A stretch of DNA of 64,000 bases from NCBI GenBank assembly GCA_965153455.1, contig OZ234504.1:2914001-2978000 (forward strand), in the 5' to 3' direction. Positions within the stretch are counted from its first letter, which is position 1, and each line of letters opens with the position of its first letter. The notes under the pieces were generated by a model. That model had not been told where the DNA came from and ran no database searches. It saw nothing but the letters and a program-made list of their open reading frames with translations. Source of the stretch: Sphagnum compactum (lineage: Eukaryota; Bryophyta; Sphagnopsida; Sphagnales). Both the position numbers and the translations under genes were made by a program. This document shows, one piece after another, positions 11,150 to 22,318 of this stretch.

Positions 11150-13090
11150 CAAACTAAAAGGTGAACTACAACCCACCCTAGGATCACTAGGCCAATGTTT
11201 AGTAACAAAAATTATCTTATCTAAATTATCTAATTACAAGCAACATCTCTTCAAATTTGTAAATATTCTAACCAATGAAAAAATCCTCGTAGTTTTTATT
11301 TGAAAACCAATGATGCCATGAATCTAACAAGCAAGAAATGCCACAGTTGGAAACAAATATTCATATTTTGCCCACCATTCTAAAGGACATTTTATGTTCT
11401 TCACATCCACTTGAAACCTCCTAAACAATTGTAACTCCTTGTTTACCATCTCCTTCATTGGTTCACATCTCAAAAATGTCAAGACTATTTTCTCATCAAT
11501 TTGCATATTTGGCACATGTCCAAATTCTATTGTAAAGTGGAAGATATAGTAACATTTCAAAAGAAGAGGAAATAAGGATCATTTATCATACTCTTCCACA
11601 ATGGGAACAACATGTTATCAACTAATAACAAATGAAACCAACCTTAGACTTTTAAACCTAAGGTTTAACATAAGGGACAACATGTTATGTGTTTTATACT
11701 CTTCATATTTTTTTAACAATGAAAAAAAACCATTTAAATTCCCACATATTTCTTTCCTAATGTTAGATGTAAGCAATGACAACTCCAAAGTTACAATAAA
11801 ATCATCATCAATCAAATCCTCCAAACTATATGAAATTCCAAATTCTTCTTTAAGTATTAAGCTCGTAATGATTATTGCATTCAAAGCATCAAAAATTAAT
11901 CGATGTTTATGAGATTGGTTCAACACATAAACACTCACAATTGGAAACAAAACATTATCAATGATTTGAGATGTGTACTAGGTTAAGGGTGGAAGGTCAT
12001 GGCCAATAATCCTCATTATAGTTTGTTAACTATAACAAAAATAAAATTGTTCCCTTGAATTAAAGTGCTTCTTGAAATAATATAAATTTACTTGCAAACC
12101 TACATAAATAGATCAAATATCAACAAAACAACTTACAATTTATAATAACCAAAAATAAAAGACTTGCAAAAATGGAACAAAAGTTGTAATGATTAAAATA
12201 GAACTAACCTAATTTTCACTGCAATATTCAATTTTTTAGGTCCCAAATGAACTTCGATGCAAGCTTTGTTCCATTCTTGAAGACCTTTACCATATTTCTT
12301 TGGCCACATAATGCATTTTTGCAAATTTGTTCGAGCAAATTTAATAGACACATATTTCAAGCTTTTACAAACTTTTTTTAATCAATTGTGGCATATTGGC
12401 GTGCACTGGAAAAAAAACATGATCAAAACAAATTCCCTAAAAGCTTTCCTCCAAACCTAAAGTCTCACATTTAACAACAAATTTCAAAACATTGGTTCAC
12501 TTATTCAAATTGGAACCCTCATCCTTAACATATGTTACTATCTTATTTCTTAAGCCATATGCATCCAAAAGATCGATGAGATTTCTAGCCAATGCTTGTC
12601 ATGTAATCTCAACAACTTCAACTAAACCAAGAGTTACTTGTCTTGTTTTCCAATTAGATCACAAAAAAATTATGATTAATTGGGTAAACACATCATTTGC
12701 ACCTTTAGACTTCCATATATCAAAATTGGTAGTAATAACATTCATCTAACAAAGGCAAAACATATGTTTGCTTAGTTTTTTCCACCCAGTTAAACAAAAC
12801 AATGTGTGAATTATTTTTTTTAGAAGGGAATTGAACACGAGGACACAATTTTGCAACATCAAACATTTTAACCACACTTTCTACAAATTGCAAAAGCAAA
12901 TGACTTTTCACTATCAAAAGTTCAACATTCTCCATAAACATTTTTTGTTCCACATCAATTTTGAAAGGTTTTTTTGAAGCAAAAAATTCAAATATAGAAG
13001 AATAAAAAATATTGGCTCTTTTCTTTGTAGGTTTCTTTTCAAAATTTTCTATCCCTTGATTATTAATTTTTTCTTTATTTTAAAAAAAAA
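11150..13090 (-). pseudogene. hAT-family transposase pseudogene, copy A (nearly full length)
   Basis: Read from 13090 downwards, the order of segments follows a plant hAT transposase. It starts with KRANIFYSSIFEFF and FVES...CPRVQFPSKK. Next come TNFDIWKSKGANDVFTQ and YVKDEGSNLN around 12740-12490, the latter typical of the RNase H-like core. LILKEEF / LEDLIDDDF / NIRKEICG follow at 11900-11740, then NMLSLMLNLRFKSLRLVS at 11690-11640. The last segments are DVKNIKCPLEWWAKYEYLFPT (11400-11350) and a degraded dimerisation tail ending DNLDKIIFVTKHWPSDPRVG. Several in-frame stops and at least two frameshifts break the gene. Confidence 0.85.
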
Positions 13091-13934
13091 TTACTAGATG
13101 GTTTACATCAAGATGTTAATTCTACAAACATGTTATGCCATTTGTTTTATAATATGATATTAGACTTTTCCCCAACTATATTCTTGGATTCAAAGAAAAA
13201 TAGGTTGAGAATGACATAATAAAAAAAACATCATTTGAAGAGCATCAAGGTTTATTTTTGAGTTGTGACTAACATAATAAAAAGATCAACATATAACATT
13301 TCTATTATGATGATGCCATTTTTAAACTAAATTTGTAATTGTTCCAAAAAATATTTAGTTTCTTTTCATCAAATTTTTCACATACTCTTGAAATTTTACT
13401 AATTTTAGTTTGCAAGCTTTGATTTTTTCTTTCTTCCATTACTTGATCAATTTTAATGACATTTATGCATATTATAGGTTCTTCATTTTGCATTATTCAA
13501 CTATCATATTCATTTGACCCTTCCATTTTTCACAACAATTTTACAAGGCTAAAAAGGGGGAGAAAAATAAGCAAACAAATGCAATGTGTTGATGTGTGAT
13601 GTGATGATACTCCTATGCACAACTAAGTATGATGCAAAACATTTATAAGCAAGTAAAGATACAAAATTATTGAAAATTTTGTTCAAAGTATTATGTTTGT
13701 CTCTAAAACAAATTATAACAAGCACTGCACCATAGACCACAAACAAAAATAATTACACAAAATGAACAAAAAAATGAAAGAAGACAAAATAGAAGAAAAA
13801 AAAACAAAAAAAACAAAAGAAAATATTTAAAAAGGAAAGAATGTTTATTTGAAAAAATGTCATTCAATTATCGACTCCAAATGATTCCCGACCTACAAGA
13901 AGGAAGGGTGGGGGGTTAGGACAAGCTATTTTGA
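13091..13934. other. Gene-free AT-rich stretch upstream of hAT copy A
   Basis: Contains A-rich runs near 13790-13830 and short frames without recognisable similarity. A minus-strand peptide at 13305-13493 rich in Lys/Glu could be the most N-terminal part of hAT copy A, but I cannot support that. Confidence 0.35.
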
Positions 13935-14262
13935 CGAAAAGCAACAAGGAACAACAACATAGAAAGGAGTAACAACAAGCGTGAAAAGGAGCAATAGCAA
14001 ACGAACTTGTACTTGGTAAGAGGAACGACAACAAACATGAATAAAGGAGCAACAGCAAGCGCAAAGTGAAAAACAAGTGTGAAAAGGGAGTAACAACAAA
14101 CACAAAGAAGAAAAACAAGTGCGAAGAGAAGAATAACAACAAGTGTGAAGAAAGGAACAATAATAAGCATGAAGAAAGAAACAACAGCAAGCACGAAGAG
14201 GAGAAGATATCAAATGCAAAGAGGAAAACAACAATAAGTTTAAAACAAGTAACAACAAGCAT
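13935..14262. repeat. Purine-rich degenerate tandem repeat (GAAGAAA/AACAACAA type)
   Basis: About ten diverged units of roughly 30-35 bp alternate AACAACAA, an AGC(G/A)(C/T)GAA core and GAGGA/GAAAA. The strand asymmetry (nearly pyrimidine-free on plus) keeps several frames open on both strands. The apparent Leu/Ser/Cys-rich minus-strand proteins and the Lys/Asn/Glu-rich plus-strand protein are by-products. Confidence 0.75.
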
Positions 14263-15780
14263 GAAGAGGGGTTCATACTTGCATGTTGCTTTTTGGGTGA
14301 TGGCCTCACCTTACATTTTCCCATCCTTTGTCCAAGAGATTTCAGCAAACCTTTTCAATGTTTTCTATTGTAATGAGGTTTTGGTAATAAACCTTTTAGA
14401 GATTTGAACTTGCACACTTGGACATGAATGTGTTCGACATTGATTGGAGCTCTCTCTAAGGTTATTTCTACATTTACATTAGCTTGGGTCTTCGTCTTCA
14501 ATTCAATAAAAGAGGCATCATTTTTCAATCCATCGTTTTTGTTCCTTTGACAAATGTGCATTAGCCAAAATTGGGCAGCATTGGAATAAATATGAGATTA
14601 TTTGTTATTGTGTCCCTAGGAGCATTCGGGCACCCTTTAGACCTGTGGTCAGAAAATCACAACTTACTTGACCATTCCCCTCCACAAGACACACTGGAAA
14701 TTAAGATGGTCTTTATCCCCATTTAATGGGGTCACACGTGATAAAAAAATCTCTAGCAAAAATTCATTGTATAGTTCAGGAATGACCCATTGTTCTATAA
14801 ATCGAATAAAACTCAACTTCACATAATATTTCAACAACCTTTCAAACCCATTTGGCCCTTTTATCCCCTTTTTTTTATAGCCATATTAGATAAAGTCTCC
14901 CCAAAAACTCTTCCAATAGCCATTCGACTTTCTATTGCTTCCTATAGCAACATAAACCCACCACCATGTCAGAAGAAACTATTTGTAACTAAGCTTGCAC
15001 CCTAAGTTATGTAAAGAAATCCTATAACCTAAAAAGGTGTGTATAATTTCTTGTAGAAATGTTTCCTACATTGCTCCTCTGCTTGTTTTAGAGTTTTACA
15101 TTTCTACAAGGTTTAGGGCATGATACCCATGTCATCATCACCCTCGTCTCCTACCCATTGTTGTTACAATAACATTTCCCATGCTATAGTTTAGTCCCCC
15201 TATTACAAACTCAGAAAATGAGAAGCACCTATATGTGATTTGTTGCAAAACTTGATTTTGTAGTCGAATGTGTACACTTGGATGGCAATATTTTGCAATG
15301 CACCCTTCAAATGAACAACGTGACCTAGTTGGCATCATCGAGGAAGAACTTGAAAATGTCACCAAAACTTTTTTCAAACACTTATAATAAAGCACATGAT
15401 AAGCTTAAAAGCAAACTTTAAATGGAAATATTTGTGGAAATGCATACACAAAAAAAAAAGCTTTGGAGCAACAAAACAACAACTAAACTTAGAAAATCTA
15501 AAGAACAAAATTGAGATGTTGCTAAAATTTGGAGCTCACCAACAACGCTTAAGCTATGGGAAAAAAGAAGAAGAAATGCAAAAGTGTCGAAATGCGAGTG
15601 AAAAAGAATAAACCCTAATGCGAAGGAGCTAAACCCTACATGAGTCAGGAGGGGAACATGCATGGGGCATGGGCTCCATGGCATCGTTGGTACCATGGAT
15701 CCCCATATGGATGGGCATGTGATGGAAGGTTACAAAAATTCCGTAACATGGGTACATTTCGCGAGCCGTCCTGTCAGGGG
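14263..15780. other. Gene-free stretch
   Basis: No gene recognised. The minus strand has an open frame at 15138-15395 containing TRSRCSFEGCIAKYCHPS, without a family match that I recognise. Otherwise unremarkable sequence leads into a G-rich tract. Confidence 0.35.
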
Positions 15781-15846
15781 GATGTTACAAGAAGGGGGGC
15801 GGGGGGTGGGGGGATGGGCAGGGGGGAAGGCGGGTGGGGTGGGGGC
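15780..15846 (+). other. G-rich tract with quadruplex potential
   Basis: The plus strand carries at least seven runs of three or more G within about 65 bases (GGGGG, GGGGGG, GGGGGG, GGGG, GGGGGG and so on), meeting the usual G3+N1-7 quadruplex pattern several times over. A second, shorter G-rich tract lies at 16387-16425. No gene is associated with it. Confidence 0.7.
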
Positions 15847-17400
15847 AAAACATGTCCTGGCGGGTACTTTTGTACCAGAAGCATTCATTTCCTTTGGCCT
15901 GTTTAAAATTTAACCCCTACTTCCCATCACCCTACCAGGTAGTAAATACTTATATGAATGGGTAAGCATCATAGGTAAGGAGGTAGGGAATGGAAGTGGT
16001 TACAATGTAATAAGTAGGCAAGTAGTATTATGCGCTTTGGTGCCTACTAGAAGTAGATGCATGTGAGTGTGGATGGTTAGTAGTTTACTAGGTACCAAAC
16101 GTGACTGTGGTTAGATCATACCCTGTCACTGTGAGATTCCAGTTATTGTGAGAGTTAATGCTGGTGAATAAATGGGGCGGGAACACTTCAGAAACAAGTC
16201 CTGGTATAATCGGAAACCCCCGGCATGCATGGATGACAGAACAAAACATTTCAGGCCCACAGGGCTTTGACGTTCCTGGATGGGTATGGGTATGAGTATT
16301 GTGTGTTGTACGGGACTCAATTTGTAAAATCAACCAATAGGGTAGATTTGGGGACTTGGATTGAGCCTTGTCACGATACTTGTGAGCGGGGAGGGCGGGG
16401 GTGGGGGGCCGGGGGTTGGTGCCACTGGTACTTGTATCAAGAGTCCGGATTCTGAAAGGCAATAATGCTGCCAACCAACCCTAAACCAACCAATTGGAAA
16501 AAAACTCTCTACAACCTTGTCAGCAGGGGACCAAATGTAATTTGTCTATCCATAATACTCAGCATTATTTCTCACTTCTTTCTTCAGTACCGAGTCATCT
16601 GTTTCCCTGTTCAGTGTATCCCAGGTTTATGACAATTTGCAAAACAACTGAAATCTAGGACAGCTTATCCTCAAAGGTTCTCCTACACTATTGGGGGGAA
16701 TTTTGAGTCAAAAAACACTCCCCCCCCCCCCCCCCCCCCCCCCAACCCCCAAAGCTACTATTCATGGACCTTGAGTTTTAGGTATATGAAATCAAAGGCC
16801 TTATAACATGCATTTGGGGATCTCTTTTCCCCTTTCCCTGTAGAATCCAATTTTTTGTTCCGACCTCACCTTGTGGAGGTTATTATGAGGTTACTCCATG
16901 TCTAGGTCAGGAGTTCATAGTTGCTTTTTTTTTTTTTTTTTTTCGCTTTTGGGTCGGAACCATACTTAGATTCTTGTCTCTTAGATGCCACAAAAGAAAG
17001 AATGTTTTTTTTGTTTTTTGGATTGATTCTGAAGATGAGTCTAAGTTTTGAACTTCAAACTCTAAACAAAAAAAACCAAGGATTTTTTTTTTAAAAGGGT
17101 GGACTAGTTAACTTGTGAGTTTGGAAGACGATTCTAAGTTTAGGACTCTAAACCCAAAAAGAAAAAAGAAAAAAATCAAGGAGAAAAAAAGGAAGGGTGA
17201 AGGGGAGAGGCCTGGGGTGATGGAGCCTAGTACCATAGTACCTTGGCAGCTTGGGCATTTCAGAGATACTTTTCTCAAATAGAAAATAATTTGAATTTTT
17301 TTGGAAAATTTAACATCAGTTTTCCTCTTCATATTTCCTGATGGCTACTATCATGGGAAAAAAACAAAGGGAGGCCACTCTTTACGCTCGGTAGAGCATG
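15847..17400. other. Gene-free stretch with homopolymer runs
   Basis: No supportable coding sequence. It includes GGTAAG/GTAGG-type repeats at 15940-16040, a G-rich tract at 16387-16425, a C24 run at 16720-16743 and a T-run at 16927-16943. The region upstream of the TSJT1-like gene becomes GC-rich only after about 17880. Confidence 0.4.
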
Positions 17401-17401
17401 T

Positions 17402-17488
17402 GTGCAAGGGCATCACCGAAATGAGGTGAGAGGGCATTAACTGAAATAAGGGCTCGCCTCCTTTCGGTAATGGCCTCACCCTTGTGCT
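17402..17488. repeat. Imperfect inverted repeat upstream of the TSJT1-like gene
   Basis: Left arm 17402-17434 (core GCAAGGGCATCACCGAAA) pairs with right arm 17452-17488 (core TTTCGGTAATGGCCTCACCC, TTGTGC) with small gaps. The right arm shares ATGGCCTCACCCTTG with the MITE-like element at 22148-22318, so it may be a fragment of that family. Confidence 0.5.
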
Positions 17489-17879
17489 TTACCTTAAGGT
17501 TTATACACTAAAATTACACCCCAAAGCCTAATTTACAAGGGCCCCAAAAGAAAAGGAAAATATCCCTACACCCTGACAACCCTTGCTCCTCGTCAATAAA
17601 TGCGCTTTCGACGTAAGTACTTTTCCTCGCCACCCCTTTTTTTTCTCTTCTTTTTTTTAGAACTAATAAAGCCAATCGTCCCAACGGTGCTGAGTCAGGA
17701 TGAGACAAGGGAATAAGGGAACACGCTCGAAGGGAACACGCAGAACAAGAGAAAACAGCACTAATCTAAAAAGGCCAAAACAAGGGAACCTGTTATCGAC
17801 AGCAGGGGAACGAGTGAACAACGATAGGGAATGCCTATTGACCTAGTGATATCACCCACATGCACATATAGACGTGGCC

Positions 17880-18839
17880 ATGCTTTGAAGTACCGGTGAC
17901 GTGTCGTACGCCACCGCATGACCCGGGTTACTTACTGCGCCCCCCTCCCTTCCCCTGTATGACCGGATATACCGGTCACCTGCCGCCGCGAGCTTTTGCC
18001 CCGGGAAACCGGTAGTATGCGGTTGTCATTATCCACAAAAAAGGAGGGTAATTTCAACGGGTAACCCATCGTTAATGCGGTAACCGCTGCCGGGTATGAG
18101 TGGCGGGGCATTAAAGCCCGCGGAGGACGACGGTGTTCCATTCCATCCCTCCCTCCCTCGCGTTTCTTCCCACAGTCTCCCTGGACGCTCCGACCGCTCC
18201 TCTCGCGCGTTTCTTCTCGCTGATCTGCGATCTGAATTTCCTGGTTTTCTGTGCCTGTGTCGTCTGCCGATTGAGCTCCCTCTTGTCTGTTTTGTCCCCG
18301 ATTTCGGCTAGTTGTGTGATATTGCTTAATATTGAGTTTTCATTTTTTTGTTTTGTTTTAAAATTTTGGTTTTGTGGTTTTCTGTGCTCAAGGAGGTATC
18401 GTCCTCGTCTTCTTCTTGTTGTGTTTTTTGTTTTATGTGTATTTTCTTCTTGTGTCTCATTCGACGGAATTGGATGTGTTTGTGATGAAAGGCTGATTTT
18501 TTCTTACTGGCGATTGTTTTTGCAGATTCTGATTTCATTGAGGAGTAATTGTAGTAGGCGGGATTGCAGCGTATATGTTGTTTTGTTCCCCTAGTCTTGA
18601 TTCGGAGGTTTGGTAGTATTAACCGGAGCAGGAGGGAGAACAGCAGACGTATTACGGCAGGAGTTTCTTGTTCGTAAATCGGCAATTTCCTCCCGTGACG
18701 GACGATTTCCACGCTTGAAGTTGGATAGTTGTTCACGAAGCCGTTACCACGGTCTGGAGGCGTCAACTCTTTTTCTTTATAACGAAAAAACTTCTCTTCC
18801 GGGGCCCTTGTTTTCGCGCGTTGTAGACAGGAGAGAGAG

Positions 18840-18889
<50 letters not shown>

Positions 18890-18892
18890 AAG
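17880..18892 (+). promoter_or_regulatory. CpG-rich promoter and 5' leader of the TSJT1-like gene
   Basis: From about 17880 the DNA switches from AT-rich to CpG-rich. A TGACGTGTC element (ABRE/G-box core, 17897-17905) and three ACCGGT motifs (17892, 17963 and 18008 vicinity) lie within about 130 bp. A pyrimidine-rich CCCTCCCTCC region at 18144-18170 resembles a plant initiator/Y-patch. The leader then runs to the ATG at 18893, probably with a leader intron in the T-rich segment 18300-18560 (inferred). ACGT-type elements would fit the stress- and hormone-responsive behaviour known for this family. Confidence 0.5.
18831..18884. repeat. (GA)n microsatellite just upstream of the start codon
   Basis: About 27 GA units with a CACA interruption at 18841-18844, ending nine bases before the ATG at 18893. 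GA tracts in plant leaders bind BBR/BPC GAGA factors; that role here is inference. Its position suggests length polymorphism in the leader. Confidence 0.9.
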
Positions 18893-20478
18893 ATGTTGGC
18901 TGTGATTCACAAGTCGATTGCTCATGCACCCGAGGAACTGAGCGTCCCTGAAGCCAGCAGTCCTGACTGCCGGACAAAGGGTGGCGAACTGCTTGCCAAG
19001 TTCCAAGTGGCTTATCCGGATGCAATGTCTGTCCATTTCGATGGCGACAGTACCATGGCTTTCAGTCACAAGAACCAGGCTCTACTGCGACCAAGGTATA
19101 TATATTGCCATTTTCTTAGCGCTTGCAAGCTTTCGTCCGTTATATGCTTATGCGGTTCAGTACTGTGATCATGTATCTGTTTGAAACTTATGCTGCACTG
19201 GATTCTCTCGATACTGTTCCTGGTTAAAAGTCGCCCTGCATGTCCCCTAAGTTATCCTCTTGGAATTGTTTCCTGGTCCGACATGTCCAGAAGTTGATGA
19301 GCTTTGTACGATTTTGCACTGATCTCTGTCCTTACACGAGATCAGGTCTCTCTGAATGCGTGCGTGCAGATCATTCGCAGTAATCGACGATGTGTACTGT
19401 ATCTACGTGGGAATGCTGGAGAATCTGCCCATGCTTAGACAGCGGTATGGCCTTACGAAGAATATGGACGAAGTGGCGCTCATTATAGAGATGTACAGAT
19501 CAATTCGCGATCGCGCTTGCTACTCCGCAGATCAAGTGATAGGGGATCTGATCGGCTCATTTGCATTCGTTCTATATGACAACAAGGCGCACAACCTGCT
19601 CGTTGCTTCTGTGAGTACCTACCTGAGTACTTTTTTCTGTCATGTGAAAACCGTGGAAGTCCGCTTTTTTGTATCAGTGCATGCTCTGGCTTAGCATATG
19701 GCCTCCGTAACAACTATCGTGTCGCATGCCAAGATTGCGTCATTGCTCATAATGCCTCCACATTTTGGTTCTTATCCTCCTTACTCTTGGTCATCTGCAG
19801 GATCCTCAAGGCAAGATACCATTCTGTTGGGGCACATGTGCTGATGGAGCCATCGCATTCTCAGATGATTCTAAACTCTTGAAACAAGGCTGTGGCAAGT
19901 CGTTGGCTCCCTTCCCACAAGGTATGCTAGATCGTGTTATAGGAGGTCAAAATTTGTACCATGATGAAACTCGTTCTAAAGCTTCAGTACCTAAGTAGTG
20001 TTCTTTATTCCACTTTGGTACTTGAGATCATGATCTGGTGTTGTCTTTTGCAGGCTGCTTTTTCTCCAGTTCAGATGGACTACACAGTTTTGAGCACCCA
20101 ATGAGCCCCTTGAAGCCTGTTCCCCGAGTGGACAGCCAGGGTCAAATGTGTGGCTCCTTGTTTAAGGTGGAGATTATTCTTATAACAGATCCTCTTCATT
20201 TTTTCCTTGTAGTTTGAATGGACTCACCTGGGCCTTTTCTCATGGTGTTCTGTTGATCTTCTTTGTCCATGACTTGCTGTACATATAGGTGTACTTGCTC
20301 TTCATTCCTAGTTCATTCTCTGCAGGCAGATCTGCAATGTGTTGTGCTGGATGCTAAATTGTGTGCAACTCATGACTGGATGACACAGGTTGACAACAAG
20401 GGAGTGGGAAAAAGCTTTGATTTTGCTCCAGCTCTAGGACGCAGCATGACTTTTCCACTGCCTCGCCACTCAACATGA
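18893..20478 (+). CDS. Stem-specific TSJT1 / aluminium-induced-like protein (DUF3700)
   Basis: Plant-specific protein with a class-II glutamine-amidotransferase-like (Ntn hydrolase) fold, induced by auxin, aluminium and energy stress in relatives; its biochemical activity is unknown. Exons 18893-19095, 19370-19610, 19801-19921, 20054-20166 and 20326-20478 join in phase to 276 residues, close to the family's 230-270. It opens with MLAVIHKSIAHAPEEL, as in the family, with Leu rather than a catalytic Cys after Met. Other family blocks are FAVIDDVYCIYVG, ENLPMLRQRYGL, VIGDLIGSFAFVLYD, PFCWGTCADGAIAFSDD, CGKSLAPFPQGCFFSS and MSPLKPVPRVDSQG. The C-terminus from exon 5 (about 50 residues) is less conserved. 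The start follows the GA repeat and is the first in-frame Met fitting the family. All introns are GT-AG. Confidence 0.93.
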
Positions 20479-20494
20479 ATACTGTGCAGGTGGT

Positions 20495-20500
20495 AATAAA
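20495..20500 (+). terminator. Possible poly(A) signal after the TSJT1-like gene
   Basis: AATAAA lies 17 bases after the stop codon. That is unusually close, so other downstream signals may be the ones used. Confidence 0.35.
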
Positions 20501-22147
20501 ATTGGCTTGGCATATATACAGTCTACTGTCACCTCGTTGTACAGATGTAAACAGTATGTGAGTGCAAATTCACACGGGAAAGAAGACTTCAACCAAAAGT
20601 ACAGAGGTGGAGGAAAATGAGTCCACATATGTCACCAATGGCAGCTCATTTTATGGGAGACAGTTCACATGCATGCTGGAGGACAGGTTAGCAAACTTGG
20701 CATGGATGCAAGTCCCAGGAGTATTCCTACAACCAAAACTTGTGTTCCTGACAATCCCAGTTTGTACATTTGGTGATGTTTTCCTACAATGAACACAGGG
20801 AGACTTCCTTTAATCGGTTTTGCTGTTTAGGGCACTGTCACTCCTGCCATCTTTTACTCTTGAAAGATATTTCCCTTGGAATTAGAGCTAGAATGTTTGA
20901 TTGGTTACCAGTCACTCTTCCACTTTGAAATGAGGTTCTTTTATGAACTGCAGGCTCCTACAAAAATGCAACATGGAGTTCCACCGAATGGACAGGGTTT
21001 TGTTCAGGTCAGTTTGTGGACAAAGTATATATAATATATATAATAGATTGTGAACTGGTATTGTGAGATGACTAGTGCTTTGTCTTCCTAAGTTACTGGT
21101 GAGAAAGTGTGGTACATTCCCTGTAAATTGTTGTGAGCCTTGAATTTCATATACATGGTTTGAAGATTCTGCTCTGGAAATGGGAAGGCCTGGATGAATC
21201 TCGAGAGGCTAGAGGTGTTGACTGTCACTGTTTCTAGCTCATTCTCTACAATTTTGTTTGAGGTACTAAACTTTTTGTTAAAGGCTTTTGTTGCTGTCCA
21301 GCATCAAGAGCAAGACCCTTATGTATGTCAGGTATCTCTTAACCCCCTAAAGTAGCTGTTTCTGCATTGAACAAGAAAGAAGTATTGGGTGTTTAAATGG
21401 AGAAGGCAATAGGAAACCAAAAACTAAAAGACATTCAGCATTATAACTTAGGTTGTATGTGTGGTATGTTGAGAGTAGCTGTGGGGTGGAGGGGAGGAGG
21501 GGAAACCTTATTAACATGAAGGTGTTGCAGTCCCAAGAAATCATTTTCAGAGAGGTTATGTTATGGTTCCAGTTGTTCACATCTGTCAGGACTGATATTT
21601 AGTTGTATAATTGTTCTATGATCTTGTTCACACAGAAAACACACAAAAAGAAATGTATAAAACCACCCAACGTTTTAAGGCTGATAGATCATCCACTGAC
21701 ATGATGCGACATGAGCTTCTACTGTGCTGGTATGCTCGTTCTTGGAACTGTTGTTCAAGTTCAAGCTGATGTCCATATTCAATTCTGATGTCTCTTGCAC
21801 TGTAGTATGAAATAAAGCAGCAATCCCAACAAACAGTCATTGTAAACCTGTGATAAAACTCTGTAACAAGAAACTAGTGGAAAAGAAGAGAACTAGAAAG
21901 AAACAATATATGCAAGCAGTTGCTGGTTATTTATCCATGCAGCCAGACTGTTTTACACTAAAAAGAAGTAACCAGTCCTATGGATGTTGTTGACTCTTGA
22001 TGACTCATTTTCTTTTACAAGCACTGCTTTTGGAGTCCCTGTTCTGTGGATGTTAATCTTGGTAATGCTCCTTTCCTTCGCTTGCAATGCTTTTGGTGAC
22101 TGCTGCTCCTTATGCAGAAACTGAACATTAAGGGTGAGATGGCAGAA
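20501..22147. other. Downstream flank of the TSJT1-like gene
   Basis: No family match. Three short exon-like segments bounded by AG and GT are visible on the plus strand: 20562-20687 (ends GGACAG before GTTAGC), 20954-21007 (after TGCAG, before GTCAGT) and about 21302-21331 (after CCAG, before GTATCT). They keep an open frame when joined, but this may be chance. The rest is ordinary intergenic sequence or 3' untranslated region. Confidence 0.3.
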
Positions 22148-22318
22148 TATGTCATTTTTTCCTTCACCACATTATATGACATAATCCTCCTGTGATGCTT
22201 ATTATGGTCCTCCAGACCATAATGCGATGGAATGGCCTCACCCTTGTCTATTATTATGTTGGTTGCATCACCTAGCTTGTCCCAATGGGCTTGCCTGGTG
22301 TTTTTACCCAACATAATG
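22148..22318 (+). mobile_element. MITE-like short repeat, copy 1
   Basis: Matches, in reverse orientation, the sequence at 44236-44472 inside the dioxygenase intron. Shared blocks are TATGTCATTTTTT, ACCACATT(A/G)TATGACATAAT, GATGGAATGG followed by CCCTTG, and CCCAACATAATG at the end. Internal palindromic sequence (ATTATGTTGG...CCCAACATAATG) suggests terminal or subterminal inverted repeats. No coding capacity; exact ends and target duplication not resolved. Confidence 0.6.

Noticed and set aside
13864-14348. Three long minus-strand frames rich in Leu, Ser and Cys, and a plus-strand Lys/Asn-rich frame
   Set aside because: They arise from a purine-rich tandem repeat that lacks stops in several frames on both strands.
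18326-19069. 247-residue minus-strand open frame
   Set aside because: It is antisense to the leader and first exon of the TSJT1-like gene; Ser/Leu repeats come from the GA microsatellite.
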